From the NCBI GenBank assembly GCA_020310875.1, contig CM035435.1, forward strand, positions 70,930,455-70,994,454: a stretch of DNA of 64,000 nucleotides, read 5' to 3'. Source of the stretch: Ceratopteris richardii (Eukaryota > Streptophyta > Polypodiopsida > Polypodiales > Pteridaceae). Positions 51,101 to 60,319 of the stretch are shown here, piece after piece (the stretch's first letter is position 1; each line of letters starts with the position of its first letter). A program made the translations under genes and the position numbers. The notes beneath the pieces were generated by a model. That model was given only the letters and a program-made list of their open reading frames with translations, was not told the DNA's origin and ran no database searches.

Positions 51101-54100
51101 AGAGGGAATGTCTTGGGGAAATTGATCACGAAGATCATCAATCTCAGGAATCGGAGGGGAATCACCCTTCTCCTTGGCCCATTTCTCTTCTTGTATTTCC
51201 CGCAAGAACTCTGGAGAGTACTGTTGTATTGAAGGAGGTACTCCAGCATCCGTGGAATTAGGAACATAAGCTACCATTTGTGGTGAGCTTCCTCTTTCAA
51301 CAACTGGTTGAGCCTGTGGAGGTAAAGAAACTTGTGATTTGTTTACCAACTGCTCTAATCTTTCTAGTAAGCCTTGGAAATGCAAACCCGGCTTGACAGC
51401 GTTTGTCTGATTGAACTTTTGGCTGGTCTCAAGTATAGCTTGAGCTTGTTCTACCATTTTCATGCACATCTTCATCCGTTCAATCTCTAAGTCGGCTCTA
51501 GGGTAACTCCTGTCTAGGTTTGCAGCTGTTGGCCCTTCTTGAAGTCGAGCCTGGTAGGCTTTAAACATCATGTCCAAGCCTTCAGGAGTGGGGTCAGCTA
51601 ATACTGATCCTACTCGGGGTGGTGGGTGGGTTACGAGGGGTGTATTAGAGGGTGGAGAATTGGAGGGTGATGGGGATGGTAGTGGAGGAAGTGTGTGGGA
51701 GTGCGGATGAGATGTGATTTCCATGATTTTTGCCTTGGTTTCTCTCACGCTTTGTTCAAGTTCATTTATCTTTTTTGCCCATTGTCTCTTCATTCTTTCA
51801 CGACTCTCCTTCCAGGCTCTAGTCCTCTTTTTGGTTATGCTCTCTGTTTCACTCACCTCGGGGCTCTGTTCGGGCCCTGCACCTTTGTGTTGTTGAAGTG
51901 CCTGGGCTCTTGTGATCACCTGCACAGGTGCAGTGGAAGTCACGCTTCCTATGGAGTCTACCACTAACCCAACGACATTGATAGGAGTGATTTTAGGCAT
52001 GTTATTAGGGTTCTTCGGGCAATCTCGTAGGAGATGCTCTTTCCCGCAATCTTGACAGAAGCCCTGAATGGTTACTGGTTGAGGCTGTGTAGGGGCAGGC
52101 AGTGGGCAATCACGTATAAGGTGATCTCCCTGACATCTGAAGCATGGTCCTCTAGGAAATGGGGGTCGTACCTGCCTAGGTTGAGGTCTAGAGTTGGGGT
52201 TTGTGTACATGACATTAGAATACTCCGGTTCCCCATTATTTTCACTTGGGTCCTCATAGTAGTATGACTCGTTATGCTCGGGTGACTGCATGTAGTAAGC
52301 TTGTGGGCTATCAATATGTGCGGAGTCAAAACTATGGTCACTGGGATCACTGTCTGATAGCAATGGGGTGACTGGGACTATGGCTCTATTCAGATTTTCT
52401 TCAGTAGATGCATACTTCACTGGGATCACATTGGTTGGAGTAGGGGGTTGCTGCACTAGGACTGGTTGAGGTCTCTGCTGCCCTTGATAAGGTGGCTGAT
52501 AGGTTTGTTGTGGTCTGTTGTATTGTGGAGATGGGTACTGATTCTGGTATCTACCCTGTTGTGGATATGGCTGAGGATAATTTTGCCTAACAGTTTGTTT
52601 GTTATATGGGCAGTCTTGTGCCGTGTGATTGGTGTACCTGCGCTCTATGGTGCAGTACTGGCCACTAAGGTTCGCCTGAGGTTGGGCCATAATGGGGCAT
52701 ACACTTGCCATATGCTCGCCGCCACAATTGTAACACCGCTTAACTGGGGCAAATCTCGGAATTTGCTTACTAGAGACACCTAGTTTTTGGGCTACCTTCT
52801 CTGCAAGTTCCTCGATGGATGTGGATTGACCAGATGTCTGTTTACTAGAGTTATCAGAATCCCTATAGATTTTTGATAGTTCTAACTCCTCACCTAGATT
52901 GTCCTCAATGTCTATGCACATGCGCACGCACTCCTCTATCGTTCTAGGGTCCTTCAGGTACACATATGACCTGAGCTTAGTGCTCAACAATCCATCTAGG
53001 AACAAGGCCACTTGTTTGGCTGGTGTGGGTAACTCTGGCGTAGGGCATCTCTCCAGGTACTGTCTAAATCTTCTTCCAGCTAGTCTGACCGTCTCTTGAG
53101 GTGTTTGTTTGAAGCTATGAATTAGTGAGGAGGTGTTATGCCTGATTCCACTCTTAGAAAACTCAACAATAAATGCCTCTAAGAGTTGGTCTATGTTTCT
53201 GAAATGCCGCTCATTCAGTGGTTGGAACCACGTAAGAGCAGTGTTCCTAAGGGTTAGACCGAAAGCATTATATTGCGTGAATAGGTCCTCCACTTGTTCA
53301 GCTTTCAACACTTGTCGAAATTCTGCCACATGGTCATACGGGTCTCCCGTGCCATCGAAGTAATTCTTCATGGACTTCACAAGTTGGGTTGGACGCAGGG
53401 TCCTAGTGTGTTCTCTCGGCCTTGGCAAAGGAAATTCATCAATGTCCCGGTGATTCCAAGGGGTTCTATGTCTCTCAGTTTCTACTCTATTCCTTTCTGT
53501 TCCCGTTCTTTCTCTTCCCAGGGCGTTGGCAAAACTTACCTCAGGTTTGTCTCTACCTCTATCTCTTTGAGCGCCATGAGCGTGGGAGGTCCCAGCTCCT
53601 TGATGACCAAAGGACACAGTAGACCTTGGTTGGGGAAAAACTAATTCACCCTTCCAAGTGTAGGCATGTCTGCCCTGCTCAGTGACCACGAAGATTCCCT
53701 CTGATGCAGTGTCTAGGTAGGTTACTTGGCCTGGACTATCAGGGTCTTTAAACTCGTAGATTGTGAGGGTGTTCCCCTCCTGAGGTTGAGAGGTTCTATA
53801 TCTCCAAAAAGCCTCATCGGTTTCCCGATTTAAAAGCAGATCTATGCTTTTATTATCTTGTGGAATCCACTCAGGAGTCATGATTCTGGTCAAGACAGAC
53901 TTACCACGGGGAGTTCTTGGCTCTCTCTCTAAATTCCCTTGCTCTATATCTCCCATGTCAGTCTCTGCAAACACATTTCCAAACTCATCAGTTCTATCGG
54001 GAAGAGTGGTGACTACATATATAGTCCCCTCTTTATCTAGGTATGTTCCATTCTCAAACTTGACTACCGGGTGGTCTATTCCATGGGGTTGGTCGGGGTT

Positions 54101-54406
54101 CTTAATCTGGACCACTGATCTTCTCAGTCCGTCTTCGTAGATGCGAGCACCTAGACGATTCGTCCTGATATATTCCAATTGAGTCTTATAAGGTCCCTCT
54201 GGCTTTTCTAGATATGCCAACCCTGAACTACCTACTGATCTCTCCATGTGATAGGACATCTCAGAATCACTTGTCTCTGATCTGGCAGTGTATGGGTAAT
54301 CACTCAACTGCTGGGCCCAAGACATGGCAGTGTGATTGACACTAGCTTCAGAAGATCTGAGGCTTTGTCTGTCTCGGCCTAAGTGTCTGCCTGATCTAAG
54401 GTTCAT
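45152..54406 (-). CDS. gag-pol polyprotein of element B (ORF1)
   Basis: 3084 codons, undamaged, starting MNLRSGRHLG. Approximate residues: gag 340-550 (PTQLVKSMKNYFDGTGDPYD); zinc knuckles CYNCGGEHMASVC (556), CFRCQGDHLIRDC (754), CQDCGKEHLLRDC (783), all CX2CX3HX4C; retropepsin 1 at 1239 (IVDSGAGVA, ILGRPF); RT with CINLKKVNAA (1705), FLDGFSGYNQ and YVDD (1808); RNase H 1949-2070 (HVDASNHAIG, FTDHQALLYL, ADHLSR); H2C2 modules near 2160 (AH..NH..CPEC) and 2295 (AHSGAAGGH..CDTC); integrase D,D-35-E 2355-2460 (DFVGP, SDRGTHF, AEST), then the GYGPMIINR C-terminal part; retropepsin-like 2 near 2730-2810 (LIDSGAATS, LIGLGGVETPCMGE, LILGQDW); tail 2880-3050 with IWIRK, IWVPK, IWVPK and WKWVP. The tail and second protease follow integrase, which is unusual. 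All catalytic residues that can be read are intact. Confidence 0.97.
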   Translation of the reverse strand: MNLRSGRHLGRDRQSLRSSEASVNHTAMSWAQQLSDYPYTARSETSDSEMSYHMERSVGSSGLAYLEKPEGPYKTQLEYIRTNRLGARIYEDGLRRSVVQIKNPDQPHGIDHPVVKFENGTYLDKEGTIYVVTTLPDRTDEFGNVFAETDMGDIEQGNLEREPRTPRGKSVLTRIMTPEWIPQDNKSIDLLLNRETDEAFWRYRTSQPQEGNTLTIYEFKDPDSPGQVTYLDTASEGIFVVTEQGRHAYTWKGELVFPQPRSTVSFGHQGAGTSHAHGAQRDRGRDKPEVSFANALGRERTGTERNRVETERHRTPWNHRDIDEFPLPRPREHTRTLRPTQLVKSMKNYFDGTGDPYDHVAEFRQVLKAEQVEDLFTQYNAFGLTLRNTALTWFQPLNERHFRNIDQLLEAFIVEFSKSGIRHNTSSLIHSFKQTPQETVRLAGRRFRQYLERCPTPELPTPAKQVALFLDGLLSTKLRSYVYLKDPRTIEECVRMCIDIEDNLGEELELSKIYRDSDNSSKQTSGQSTSIEELAEKVAQKLGVSSKQIPRFAPVKRCYNCGGEHMASVCPIMAQPQANLSGQYCTIERRYTNHTAQDCPYNKQTVRQNYPQPYPQQGRYQNQYPSPQYNRPQQTYQPPYQGQQRPQPVLVQQPPTPTNVIPVKYASTEENLNRAIVPVTPLLSDSDPSDHSFDSAHIDSPQAYYMQSPEHNESYYYEDPSENNGEPEYSNVMYTNPNSRPQPRQVRPPFPRGPCFRCQGDHLIRDCPLPAPTQPQPVTIQGFCQDCGKEHLLRDCPKNPNNMPKITPINVVGLVVDSIGSVTSTAPVQVITRAQALQQHKGAGPEQSPEVSETESITKKRTRAWKESRERMKRQWAKKINELEQSVRETKAKIMEITSHPHSHTLPPLPSPSPSNSPPSNTPLVTHPPPRVGSVLADPTPEGLDMMFKAYQARLQEGPTAANLDRSYPRADLEIERMKMCMKMVEQAQAILETSQKFNQTNAVKPGLHFQGLLERLEQLVNKSQVSLPPQAQPVVERGSSPQMVAYVPNSTDAGVPPSIQQYSPEFLREIQEEKWAKEKGDSPPIPEIDDLRDQFPQDIPSIYGDQAEQQEDERLDFESNSLQELPHFTGPWESESLQIRAPTILVRNEDSVIPKNTDVVKNTKVQCHLTVEELLKAKPELWNHVKDQVPELESNLPKVGSKQEVPEIPLDKIGDMSEGEEGNTYLPITYQGYTTKAIVDSGAGVAIATTSLWKRWGKPTLRPTRMKLQMADGHFERPLGLLEGITLTTCGVEFEHTFAICDFEKNDVYEMILGRPFLRQLQIVQDWGTNSLYLQHLGVTTKVNLKDHTFRDVPPLQWNPIHKAKEDSISVHSGSSPEPSWLHEDTHLWMCKVAKEEEKRRKAREEGAPPGDRPIKDPAYTPMIFPDEEFEPHGWAEILATMDIAVNEEQWTPHCDEEGYDISVFMCQPLLEECDPSESMEEEESDDDLESIVMDTYFDSEEHYLEDIGVLTQKEEEPLASIKTINSKEGSEGSQKKKKRKAVRQEEEEPLFEVPENFKKYEVEDRKILVRMPKREAIIGEAYDNKEKTKKIVVTIEGNEERCTYIGDDLSAEEEAELVALLREYRDVFAWHYRDLKGVDPEICSHTIPMTADAKPTKQKPYTYNDNYAAKIKEEIDRLIEAGFIYEIEHTEWVSPIVVVPKKNGKLRVCINLKKVNAAMIRDSYPLPITEHLLERVAGKEVYSFLDGFSGYNQVAIAPEDQHKTAFATEWGIFAFRVMPFGLTNAPATFQRLMCHVFKEFLRKSLEVYVDDLCAHSQERSYHIPELRQIFNKCRDYRVCLNPEKCVFMVRQGKILGHIVSKNGISTDEDKVRAIAELARPRNVKEVQAFMGHCGYYRRFIHMYAIIAKPLYGLLTNFEWNEECETSFNELKRRLCTTPILTTPDWSKPFHVHVDASNHAIGCVLAQPTGEGNLDLPIAYASRQLNAAERNYTTTEREGLGMIYAVKKFRHYLLANKFKFFTDHQALLYLVNKPCNTGRLVRWFLLLMEYDFEVVVRKGRTHLRADHLSRITSGEPPQGVPDELPDAYLFNLEVVPKWANKLVPVLTFGPANKNVKTSKEEIVKSLKYQILAGSMYKQDNEGILACCVEDDEHASWLQQAHEGPLGNHYSKQRTLQNLKRLGVYWPSMDKEVQEWIQNCPECQERPPVEHATLYHMSLIPDWSAPLVEFMRTGTLTNQASLARKRSMEQEAQDYALVGDNLYRRGKDGYLRLCVHESDYLKVLETAHSGAAGGHFGPDRVIKTILFSGLWWPTLHMDAHTYVKSCDTCQRAQYPTRKDEMPLRPMMGGRAFSKWGIDFVGPINPPARNSHAEYIIVATDYLTKWVEVKATAKNDAQTTAKFLFENVFTRYGLPIELVSDRGTHFLNEVIENLLQEFMVIHKKSAPYHPQANGQAESTNKILCNVLTKLVNNKRSDWDKQLHHAVWAYRVAYKTVLNATPFQMVFGQNAVLPLDFLIPALSVAQEHEWNGHELSSRIFDLERLGETRLRAAAGIYAAKKRQKAYFDAHVKDKGLKAGDLVLVYTLKQHARKLEKRGYGPMIINRISTSGAVQLATLEGDVLPNYISGCRVKLYQEPLTEEMRSRLNIAKQRKEEEKRIREEAQAEALERIKRMKLRRQGRDQPMTDTQESPGYHMAMCEASGGRTHKIVDRRPFVTLEIGQKDSTTSVRALIDSGAATSAVRLSYCQQLQLEVKPMEAYLIGLGGVETPCMGEVDLPLYIQEVRMPVKVLVCEDEDLTEPLILGQDWIYDHAVNLNLRSGLLQAWVGQSRLTIELENQALKPIEQATTPGPSRNPYEDNHDVLVQTSMMQRNVNLTEGSGAKKEFLIDPQKILNERTEHHSIRGRPLIKRKERQPAHHGASRGVKQIWIRKDGRPTAPIADSQGDKKRASQSRIKAKKPPRITPRHTISIWVPKRSMKAIPNARQIWVPKASLQAQITSTIDTRMKQLSQALLANNSGSDKIPTPLMAHTPINPRNVWKWVPTRSQSRHTLRPKSSPVLSSKSYDSCIKVWRVKLCTKPPDHLL

Positions 54407-55310
54407 ATGCCTGATTTATTCCCCCCCTGGAACCCAAGCACACTCTCGTTGCAGGTTGATTTTGCCCCAATCACTTTGTTCTTTTTAGTTGATTATTATG
54501 TTTATGGTCTTGTCTGAAATTGCATCGTCAGGAGTACTTAAATGAATTTCCGCACTTGATGAGTGATCGATTCCCGTTTACCTTTTTGTCCCTTAGTGTT
54601 TTCGCACTTAAGACCTATTTATTTTCTTGCACTTGGTTGATTAATTCTCTTGGACTTAATTCGTGCCTAGCGTTGCCCTAGTTAATTACCACACCTAAGT
54701 CGTACTTAGCCTAGGCTAGGAATTGACAAAGGAGGGTTATGAGATCTTCCAACCTCAATCAGCTGGTTGACCCGACAGCTATGCAAGCCCAGGAAGCCTT
54801 CTCCCAAGCCTGGTACTCACCCTTGCTAGCTTGCTTTGGATTGCCTTGAGCGCACACCAAGTTCCTGCAAAAACTCACCAGTTAGTATAGCTTTATTACC
54901 ACAAGTAATCGGAAGACACACATCAATATTTTTAGTCCCCCTGGAGTAACTCACGGTACCCCCTGAATCTGAGAACCACTTAGTTCCACCTAAAGGTCAA
55001 CTTAAAAATGCATGTTCTGAAACTCCGCGTATGATTCTTACAAAAACCAGTCGAGGTCCACGTAGGATTCTCAACGAGCTTTCCAACGAGACCAAAATCT
55101 CCTCAATCGGAGTTCGTATGGTCAAGTTGTGACCATTCAGGCAAATAGGGGTCAAAACAGGCTCTCAGGGTTCAGGGATTTCCTCACAGGTTCCTCGGTC
55201 TTGTCCCCCTTCTAAGGCTCCAATGTTACTCCAATGTGACCAAAACTAAGCTCAATTGTATCTCAATTTTACTCCAAAAATTCACTCTAAAATTTCGTGC
55301 GTTAAGGCCA
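54407..55310 (-). other. Leader of element B between repeat array and gag
   Basis: Non-coding leader, partly alignable with element A at 11907-12732. No conserved small ORF seen. Confidence 0.6.
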
Positions 55311-55890
55311 TGTATCGCGATAGGTCGGGTCGAAGTGTCGCGATACCTCCAAGTGTCGCGATAGCTCGGAGTGTCGCGATACCTTGGGGTGTCGCGATAG
55401 CTCGGAGTGTCGCGATACCTTGGGGTGTCGCGATAGCTCGGAGTGTCGCGATACCTTGGGGTGTCGCGATAGCTCGGAGTGTCGCGATACCTTGGGGTGT
55501 CGCGATAGCTCGGAGTGTCGCGATACCTTGGGGTGTCGCGATAGCTCGGAGTGTCGCGATACCTTGGGGTGTCGCGATAGCTCGGAGTGTCGCGATACCT
55601 TGGGGTGTCGCGATAGCTCGGAGTGTCGCGATACCTTGGGGTGTCGCGATAGCTCGAGGTGTCGCGATACCTTGGGGTGTCGCGATAGCTCGGCTCGAAG
55701 TGTCGCGATACCCCGAAGTGTCGCGATAGCTCACGGGGTGTCGCGATACCTTGAGGTGTCGCGATAGCTCGAGATATGGCGAATTTTCCTGTTCTATCTA
55801 GGGTTCCTAGGAGCTCTAGGCCTGCGCAATGCCGTGGTGCACTCAGAATCGTGAGAAGTCGAACTTTTCGGAGTGTCGCGATAGCTCGAG
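55311..55890 (-). repeat. 36-bp TCGCGATA tandem array in the leader of element B
   Basis: On the plus strand the unit is GTGTCGCGATAGCTCGGA followed by GTGTCGCGATACCTTGGG, two related 18-mers that alternate strictly for about nine 36-bp units between 55354 and 55690, with variant copies at both ends (55311-55353 and 55691-55772) and an isolated copy at 55861-55885. It is far more regular than the array of element A, yet shares its TCGCGAT core. One frame reads as a 12-residue peptide repeat (RSVAIPWGVAIA), which I take as a by-product. Confidence 0.95.
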
Positions 55891-55921
55891 CTCAATGCCT
55901 CGGGGACTGTGCAGGCAGTTT

Positions 55922-55975
55922 CTGTACCTGCTGAGCTTGCTGGAGATGATGATGGAGCTGGTACCTGCAAGAACA
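55922..55975 (-). promoter_or_regulatory. Predicted 5' splice sites in the leader of element B
   Basis: Two donor-like sites on the minus strand: TTGCAG|GTACC (exon end 55967) and, about 40 nt later, AGCAG|GTACAG (near 55930). Element A has TTGCAG|GTACAG at the equivalent position. Both lie between primer binding site and repeat array. Consensus-based inference. Confidence 0.35.
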
Positions 55976-56206
55976 TGCAAAAAAAAAACACACAAATGCA
56001 AACACACACAATCGCTCTCTCTCAAACTCGCACACAACAAATGAGGGAAAGAAAGGGAAGAGGGGATATGTAGTGGGGAAGGAGGTGGATATGGAGAAGG
56101 AGGTGAAGATGAAGATGGAGATGGAGGAAAATCAGAAATTTACCTACTACTTACCATTCCAACGCGTCCTCTCTACGTCTTACCATCACACGCTCGTCCT
56201 CAAAGC

Positions 56207-56228
56207 TCGATCCCCGGCAACGGCGCCA
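56207..56228 (-). other. Primer binding site for tRNA-Asp, element B
   Basis: RNA sequence TGGCGCCGTTGCCGGGGA (56228-56211) is complementary to the 3' end of plant tRNA-Asp, with pairing extending at least 4 nt further. It is 8 nt inside the 5' LTR. Confidence 0.93.
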
Positions 56229-56236
56229 AAATTTGG

Positions 56237-56812
56237 TGTAGCTCAGTGATGAGTAGCACCTCCTTTAATGTCAATCCGGGAAGACATGAGGGTGGTATGA
56301 AGACCACGAGCAAGTGGAAGCACAAGTGCGTGAGTGAGAAGCACACAAGCATGCACACACATACACACACACGCACACACACGATAAGAACAAAGAGAGT
56401 AAGACAATGGAATCACTTCTATTGCCAGAAAGTTCTCATACAAGCTCAAACTACAAGAAGCTCCCCCCCAAAATGAGCTCTCTAGCTCTATTTATAGTTC
56501 TTGACTAGCTTTGGCCCTGTTCAGACCTAGTGTCCGGCCTAGTTAAAAATTAGGTTCCGGGGCTTATTTGAGGGCCCAAACGAGATCTAAAAATTATGAA
56601 AATTGACAGGCAACTACATCTAAGGCTCCCCAAGCTCGAGGACTCCTCGGCTTGTACAAAATGGAGCTACAAAAAGGTGAAATGATATTTACAAGGGTTC
56701 GTAGTGATGAGAATCACTTTAGAATGATGTGGGGGTTTTGAAAAAAATAAGTTGCCTCAGTGCTAGATCTTCATGTGTGTCCATACTTGCTTCTTCCCGC
56801 ATCCTGTCAACA
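56237..56812 (-). repeat. 5' LTR of element B
   Basis: 576 bp, TG...CA, no difference from the 3' LTR seen. Contains the promoter. A short (CA)n-type stretch is present at 56350-56382. Confidence 0.97.
56488..56497 (-). promoter_or_regulatory. TATA box in 5' LTR of element B
   Basis: Minus strand CTATAAATAG, the plant TATA consensus. Transcription should start about 30 nt further left, near 56455-56460. Confidence 0.65.
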
Positions 56813-56817
56813 CCACT
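56813..56817. other. Target site duplication of element B, right copy
   Basis: CCACT, matching 40102-40106. Confidence 0.9.
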
Positions 56818-59439
56818 CTTGGAACTTTGCTCAAGTATCTAGAAAACCAATTGCCAATTGTATATTTGATTTTTTTTTTTGTGCATCAAAATTGTTCAAT
56901 AATCCTTTGTAAAAGAGTCCCCATTTGGACCTATTAAACTATGTTCAATTACTATCAAAGTACTCACAGTTACCTTAGTTGCTAATTAGAATAGTATGTT
57001 GCCTATGGTCTCTATGAAAAAAGTAGTATTGAAGATGACATTTATGTGCTCTATACAACTAGACACTCCTATTAGAAGAGTGGCCCAATGTGAAGAAAAA
57101 AGATTGAGAGAGAGAGAGCATAGGGGACAAGGAATATATATAATTATGTAATTAGTCTTGTAGCCTTGATGATTGAGCTTTTTGTAATCTACTAATCTTT
57201 ATATCATTCCACTATTCTAAAATCATTGAGTTACTCTATGCCTTGTATTTGTGAACTATTTAGTTTTTTTAACCTTCTCTTCTAGTTAAGGAGAGATATA
57301 GGTCATAATGGATTCTTGGGTGGGATAATTTGAGCAAGCTAAGTTTCTCTATTTTTCCTAACAATAGATTCTCAAGGGTAGATGTCACTCTAATCACTCA
57401 ATCGAATAATAGCATAGGATCATACAATATTCGAAAAGAGAACTTTGGGAACATGTACTATCCAATTTCCATTGTACATGGATACTACCAAAATACACTG
57501 TGCACATGCTCTTCACCGAATTACTAATAGAGATAGAACGCATTAGGGCAAATAATGGCCAAAAAGGGGGCATTTGCTAATGATGGATTAAGAAATTCAT
57601 TAATAGAGTGTTTCAATGTGTACATAAATATAACAATGACATCTCTTTTAATCCTATGAAGAAAGGCATCTTTTTAATAGATATGCTCTAAACGTGTCAC
57701 TAAAGCAAACAAATTTCTTGTATTTAGTGTAATATTATTTTTTCATACAAAAATATGTATTTTTGCACACTAGAAAATGCAAATATTTAAGTTTTCAAGA
57801 GAACAAAGATATGAAAAATTTCACAAAATTCCATGATTTTCTATCACACGATACATCAAATCAAGAGTTTCTGAGTCTATTTTTGAGTGTACATGAAATC
57901 TTTGTCTATAAATTCTCATGAAGTTTGTGAGTTTTGATTTTTTTCTTTGAAAATTCTCTATTCTCTTAGGGTATGAATGGCTTCTATTTCATGTAGTCCT
58001 TCCAATTGCATAACCTCATGTCAAGTTTACAACAAAAGAGAGGATTCCTTATGAAAACATCTTTCTCTATAGATAAATGGTTGGGTGACTATGCTACCTA
58101 GTTGTAGAGGTTCCCGTAAAGTGAACCGAGCTAAAATAGAGGACACAAAGAATCATTGGAAAGTTTGTATTATTGGTTTTAAATTAAGAAGTCATGTCTG
58201 GTTTGCAAGAGTCCACCATATGTATGGTGCTAACGATCTCATGGTAAACAATCATCTACATTTTCTATCATAGTGTAAGTGAAATTTTACAATGAAGCTC
58301 CTTTAAAATTGCTTTTTCTCAAGTGATTTGTTTTTGCATTACATATATTTCTCATTCCAATGCACTAGAGTGGCAACCTATTGAATGTTTAACAAAAACA
58401 TTCAAAGTTGTTAATAAGGACTATGTAGAAGTAATGTATACAAAAAAAAATTGTTGCATTTTTCAATAGCATGCAATTGTTTATCTATTTTGTTGAATAT
58501 CAGTTACCATTAGGGAGGAATTCATATGGAAATCTTGTAGATCTCATAGCTCTTAGGAATGAGATTGGTAGTCTCTTGATGAATGCACAATTTCAAGTTT
58601 TCTCTACAAGATGAAAGATGTCACTCAAAGGACAATGCCACCAACTAAAGTTTCTTGAAGGATAAAGATTCAATGGTTTTGCCTCTTCACATTTTTGTGG
58701 TATGCTTTAAAAACATGTTATTATAGAAGAAAACAATGTGGTTGAATACAAGAATTTACGTTTTAGAGATTGATAATTTTTTAGCTAAGGAATAATAACA
58801 AAGAACTTTAGAAACTAGGGGGTATCATTTTATGTAAAGTTATTCCCAATTCTCTTTCAATTTTGTATCAGATATCGTAATAAACTCTAGTGTTAGGATA
58901 TGACTACAAAAGGTGGAAGAAAATCTTGGAGATTGGATACCATTGGATTCAGAAGAGAACTATCTAGAATTTGAATTAGAATTATTGATGCATTTAGATT
59001 TTCAACCTAGGAAAACAATTGTCACTAGAAATTGGAAACTCAAAACTGTTAGAGAGCTTATAGAGTTCCTTGATAAGGTTTCACAAAAATTTAGATTCTC
59101 AAATGATCGTATAGTGGAAAAAATTACATTAGAGAAAACACTATCTTGGATTACTTGCCTACCACCCAAAGTGATCGAGTTCCAACATTTGAGAATTAAC
59201 AATCAATATTGCCCTTTTTTTGTCCACCAAAAATGATAATATTTCATCTTGAATGAAGACAAAAACATTGAGTGCTAAACAATTTTTTCACTTATTTTCT
59301 TTCTTGGGTATTCAATGATTGCACTATTCAAGTTCTTAGTTGCTTCCTTATGATTTACCTCATCGGCATTGGTAATTTTCTATTGTTCAAAGAGTTTCTT
59401 CTAGGCAATGACATTGGTAAAAACTAATGTATATGGATA
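56818..59439. other. Unassigned AT-rich DNA
   Basis: No recognisable gene or repeat pair. The longest plausible frame is 58913-59236 (107 codons, listed separately). The sequence right after the target duplication continues what stands left of element B, so the site was ordinary non-coding DNA. Confidence 0.3.
58913..59236 (+). CDS. Hypothetical 107-codon frame
   Basis: Begins MEENLGDWIPLDSEENYLEF and is acidic at the start, mixed later (VTRNWKLKTVRELIEFLDKV). Composition is protein-like rather than repeat-like, but no family is recognised, no promoter or splice sites are evident, and flanking frames are broken. It could be a fragment of a decayed gene or chance. Confidence 0.15.
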   Translation: MEENLGDWIPLDSEENYLEFELELLMHLDFQPRKTIVTRNWKLKTVRELIEFLDKVSQKFRFSNDRIVEKITLEKTLSWITCLPPKVIEFQHLRINNQYCPFFVHQK

Positions 59440-60110
59440 GATAAAGGTGAAGGATAAAGATTAATAAGTCTAGATGTAGCATGTGAGAGGAAAATTATTT
59501 CAAAATGGTAAAGTTTGAAGGACATACAAGAGACAACCAATTCAAGTGATAATTTCCATCATAGGCTCTCCAATTACCTTAATCCCTTGAATTGGTAAGA
59601 TCTTTTCTCTCATCAAAAAAAGAAACTTATATGGGCCATTTACTACATGTTAGAGGGAAATAGATGAAGATATAACATTTGAGGGAAGCAGCATATTAGA
59701 ATGGCAATACCTCGATGCAATACATGTTACAACCAATTCATGCAATTAGGGCCAGCATAAGGTCTTAGATTGTTCTATTCACTTGAATTGCTCGTGTCTT
59801 TTTACTTTAAAAAAAGTAATTTATATAGGGCAAATACTATAGGTAAGAGAAAAATAGATCAAGATAAAGAATTCGAGGGAATAAGTACATCAAAATGATA
59901 AATTGTGGATGAAATACAAGACATGATCAATTCAAGTGATCACGCCCATCGAAAGCTCTCAAATTGCTCTATTCTCTTGAATGCATCATGCCCATTTTTC
60001 CTTACAACATATTAGTGTATAGAGGCCAAACACTATAATCTAGGGATAACTAAATAAATATAGAATGGTTGAGGGAAGAAGTAAATGAACAACACAAGAT
60101 ATAAATTGAT
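59440..60110. repeat. Decayed tandem repeat, about 194-bp period
   Basis: About 3.4 diverged copies. Corresponding anchors are CAACCAATTCAAGTGAT near 59535, CAACCAATTCATGCAAT near 59730 and GATCAATTCAAGTGATC near 59923, each followed by a CTCT/AATT(G/A)C..CTTGAAT block and by ...TATAGGG/GCC.A..TACTA. Identity between copies looks like 65-75%. Confidence 0.6.
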
Positions 60111-60319
60111 CTGTAGTCGTACATATGAAAAACAATACATCTTCTCTTTCTTCTTATGCTTTTACTTCATGGAAAATTCACCTTTGTGTTTTTTCTTTGG
60201 AACATGCTTTAATGGAGAACGAATAGAAGGGTCTTTGTTCTTATCATGTTTCTTGTTATCTTGTGCTGGTGGAGGTGATTCTTGATCATATGGACAAATA
60301 GAATCCCTCATGATGTTAT

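Larger units (their letters stand above)
40107..56812 (-). mobile_element. Complete Ty3/gypsy LTR retrotransposon, element B (16.7 kb)
   Basis: Bounded by 576-bp LTRs that appear identical on line-by-line reading, inside the duplication CCACT. In transcription order: 5' LTR 56812-56237, tRNA-Asp primer binding site 56228-56207, leader with TCGCGATA array, gag-pol 54406-45152, ORF2 44921-42546, ORF3 42745-40694, polypurine tract 40694-40683, 3' LTR 40682-40107. Identical LTRs and an undamaged 3084-codon gag-pol mean a recent insertion, possibly still autonomous. Only the ORF2/ORF3 frame break raises doubt. Its length is near the upper end for gypsy elements because of the leader array and the two extra ORFs. 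Lineage as for element A. Confidence 0.97.

Noticed and set aside
52466-52783. Plus-strand frames inside the gag-pol regions of both elements (for example 6738-7073, 9951-10235, 49208-49540, 52466-52783).
   Set aside because: Antisense shadows of conserved pol and gag; some recur in both elements only because the sense protein is conserved.
55256-55767. A 12-residue peptide repeat (RSVAIPWGVAIA) resembling a repeat protein.
   Set aside because: It exists only because the 36-bp DNA repeat is a multiple of three; open in several frames and both strands, and the array of element A does not keep such a frame.
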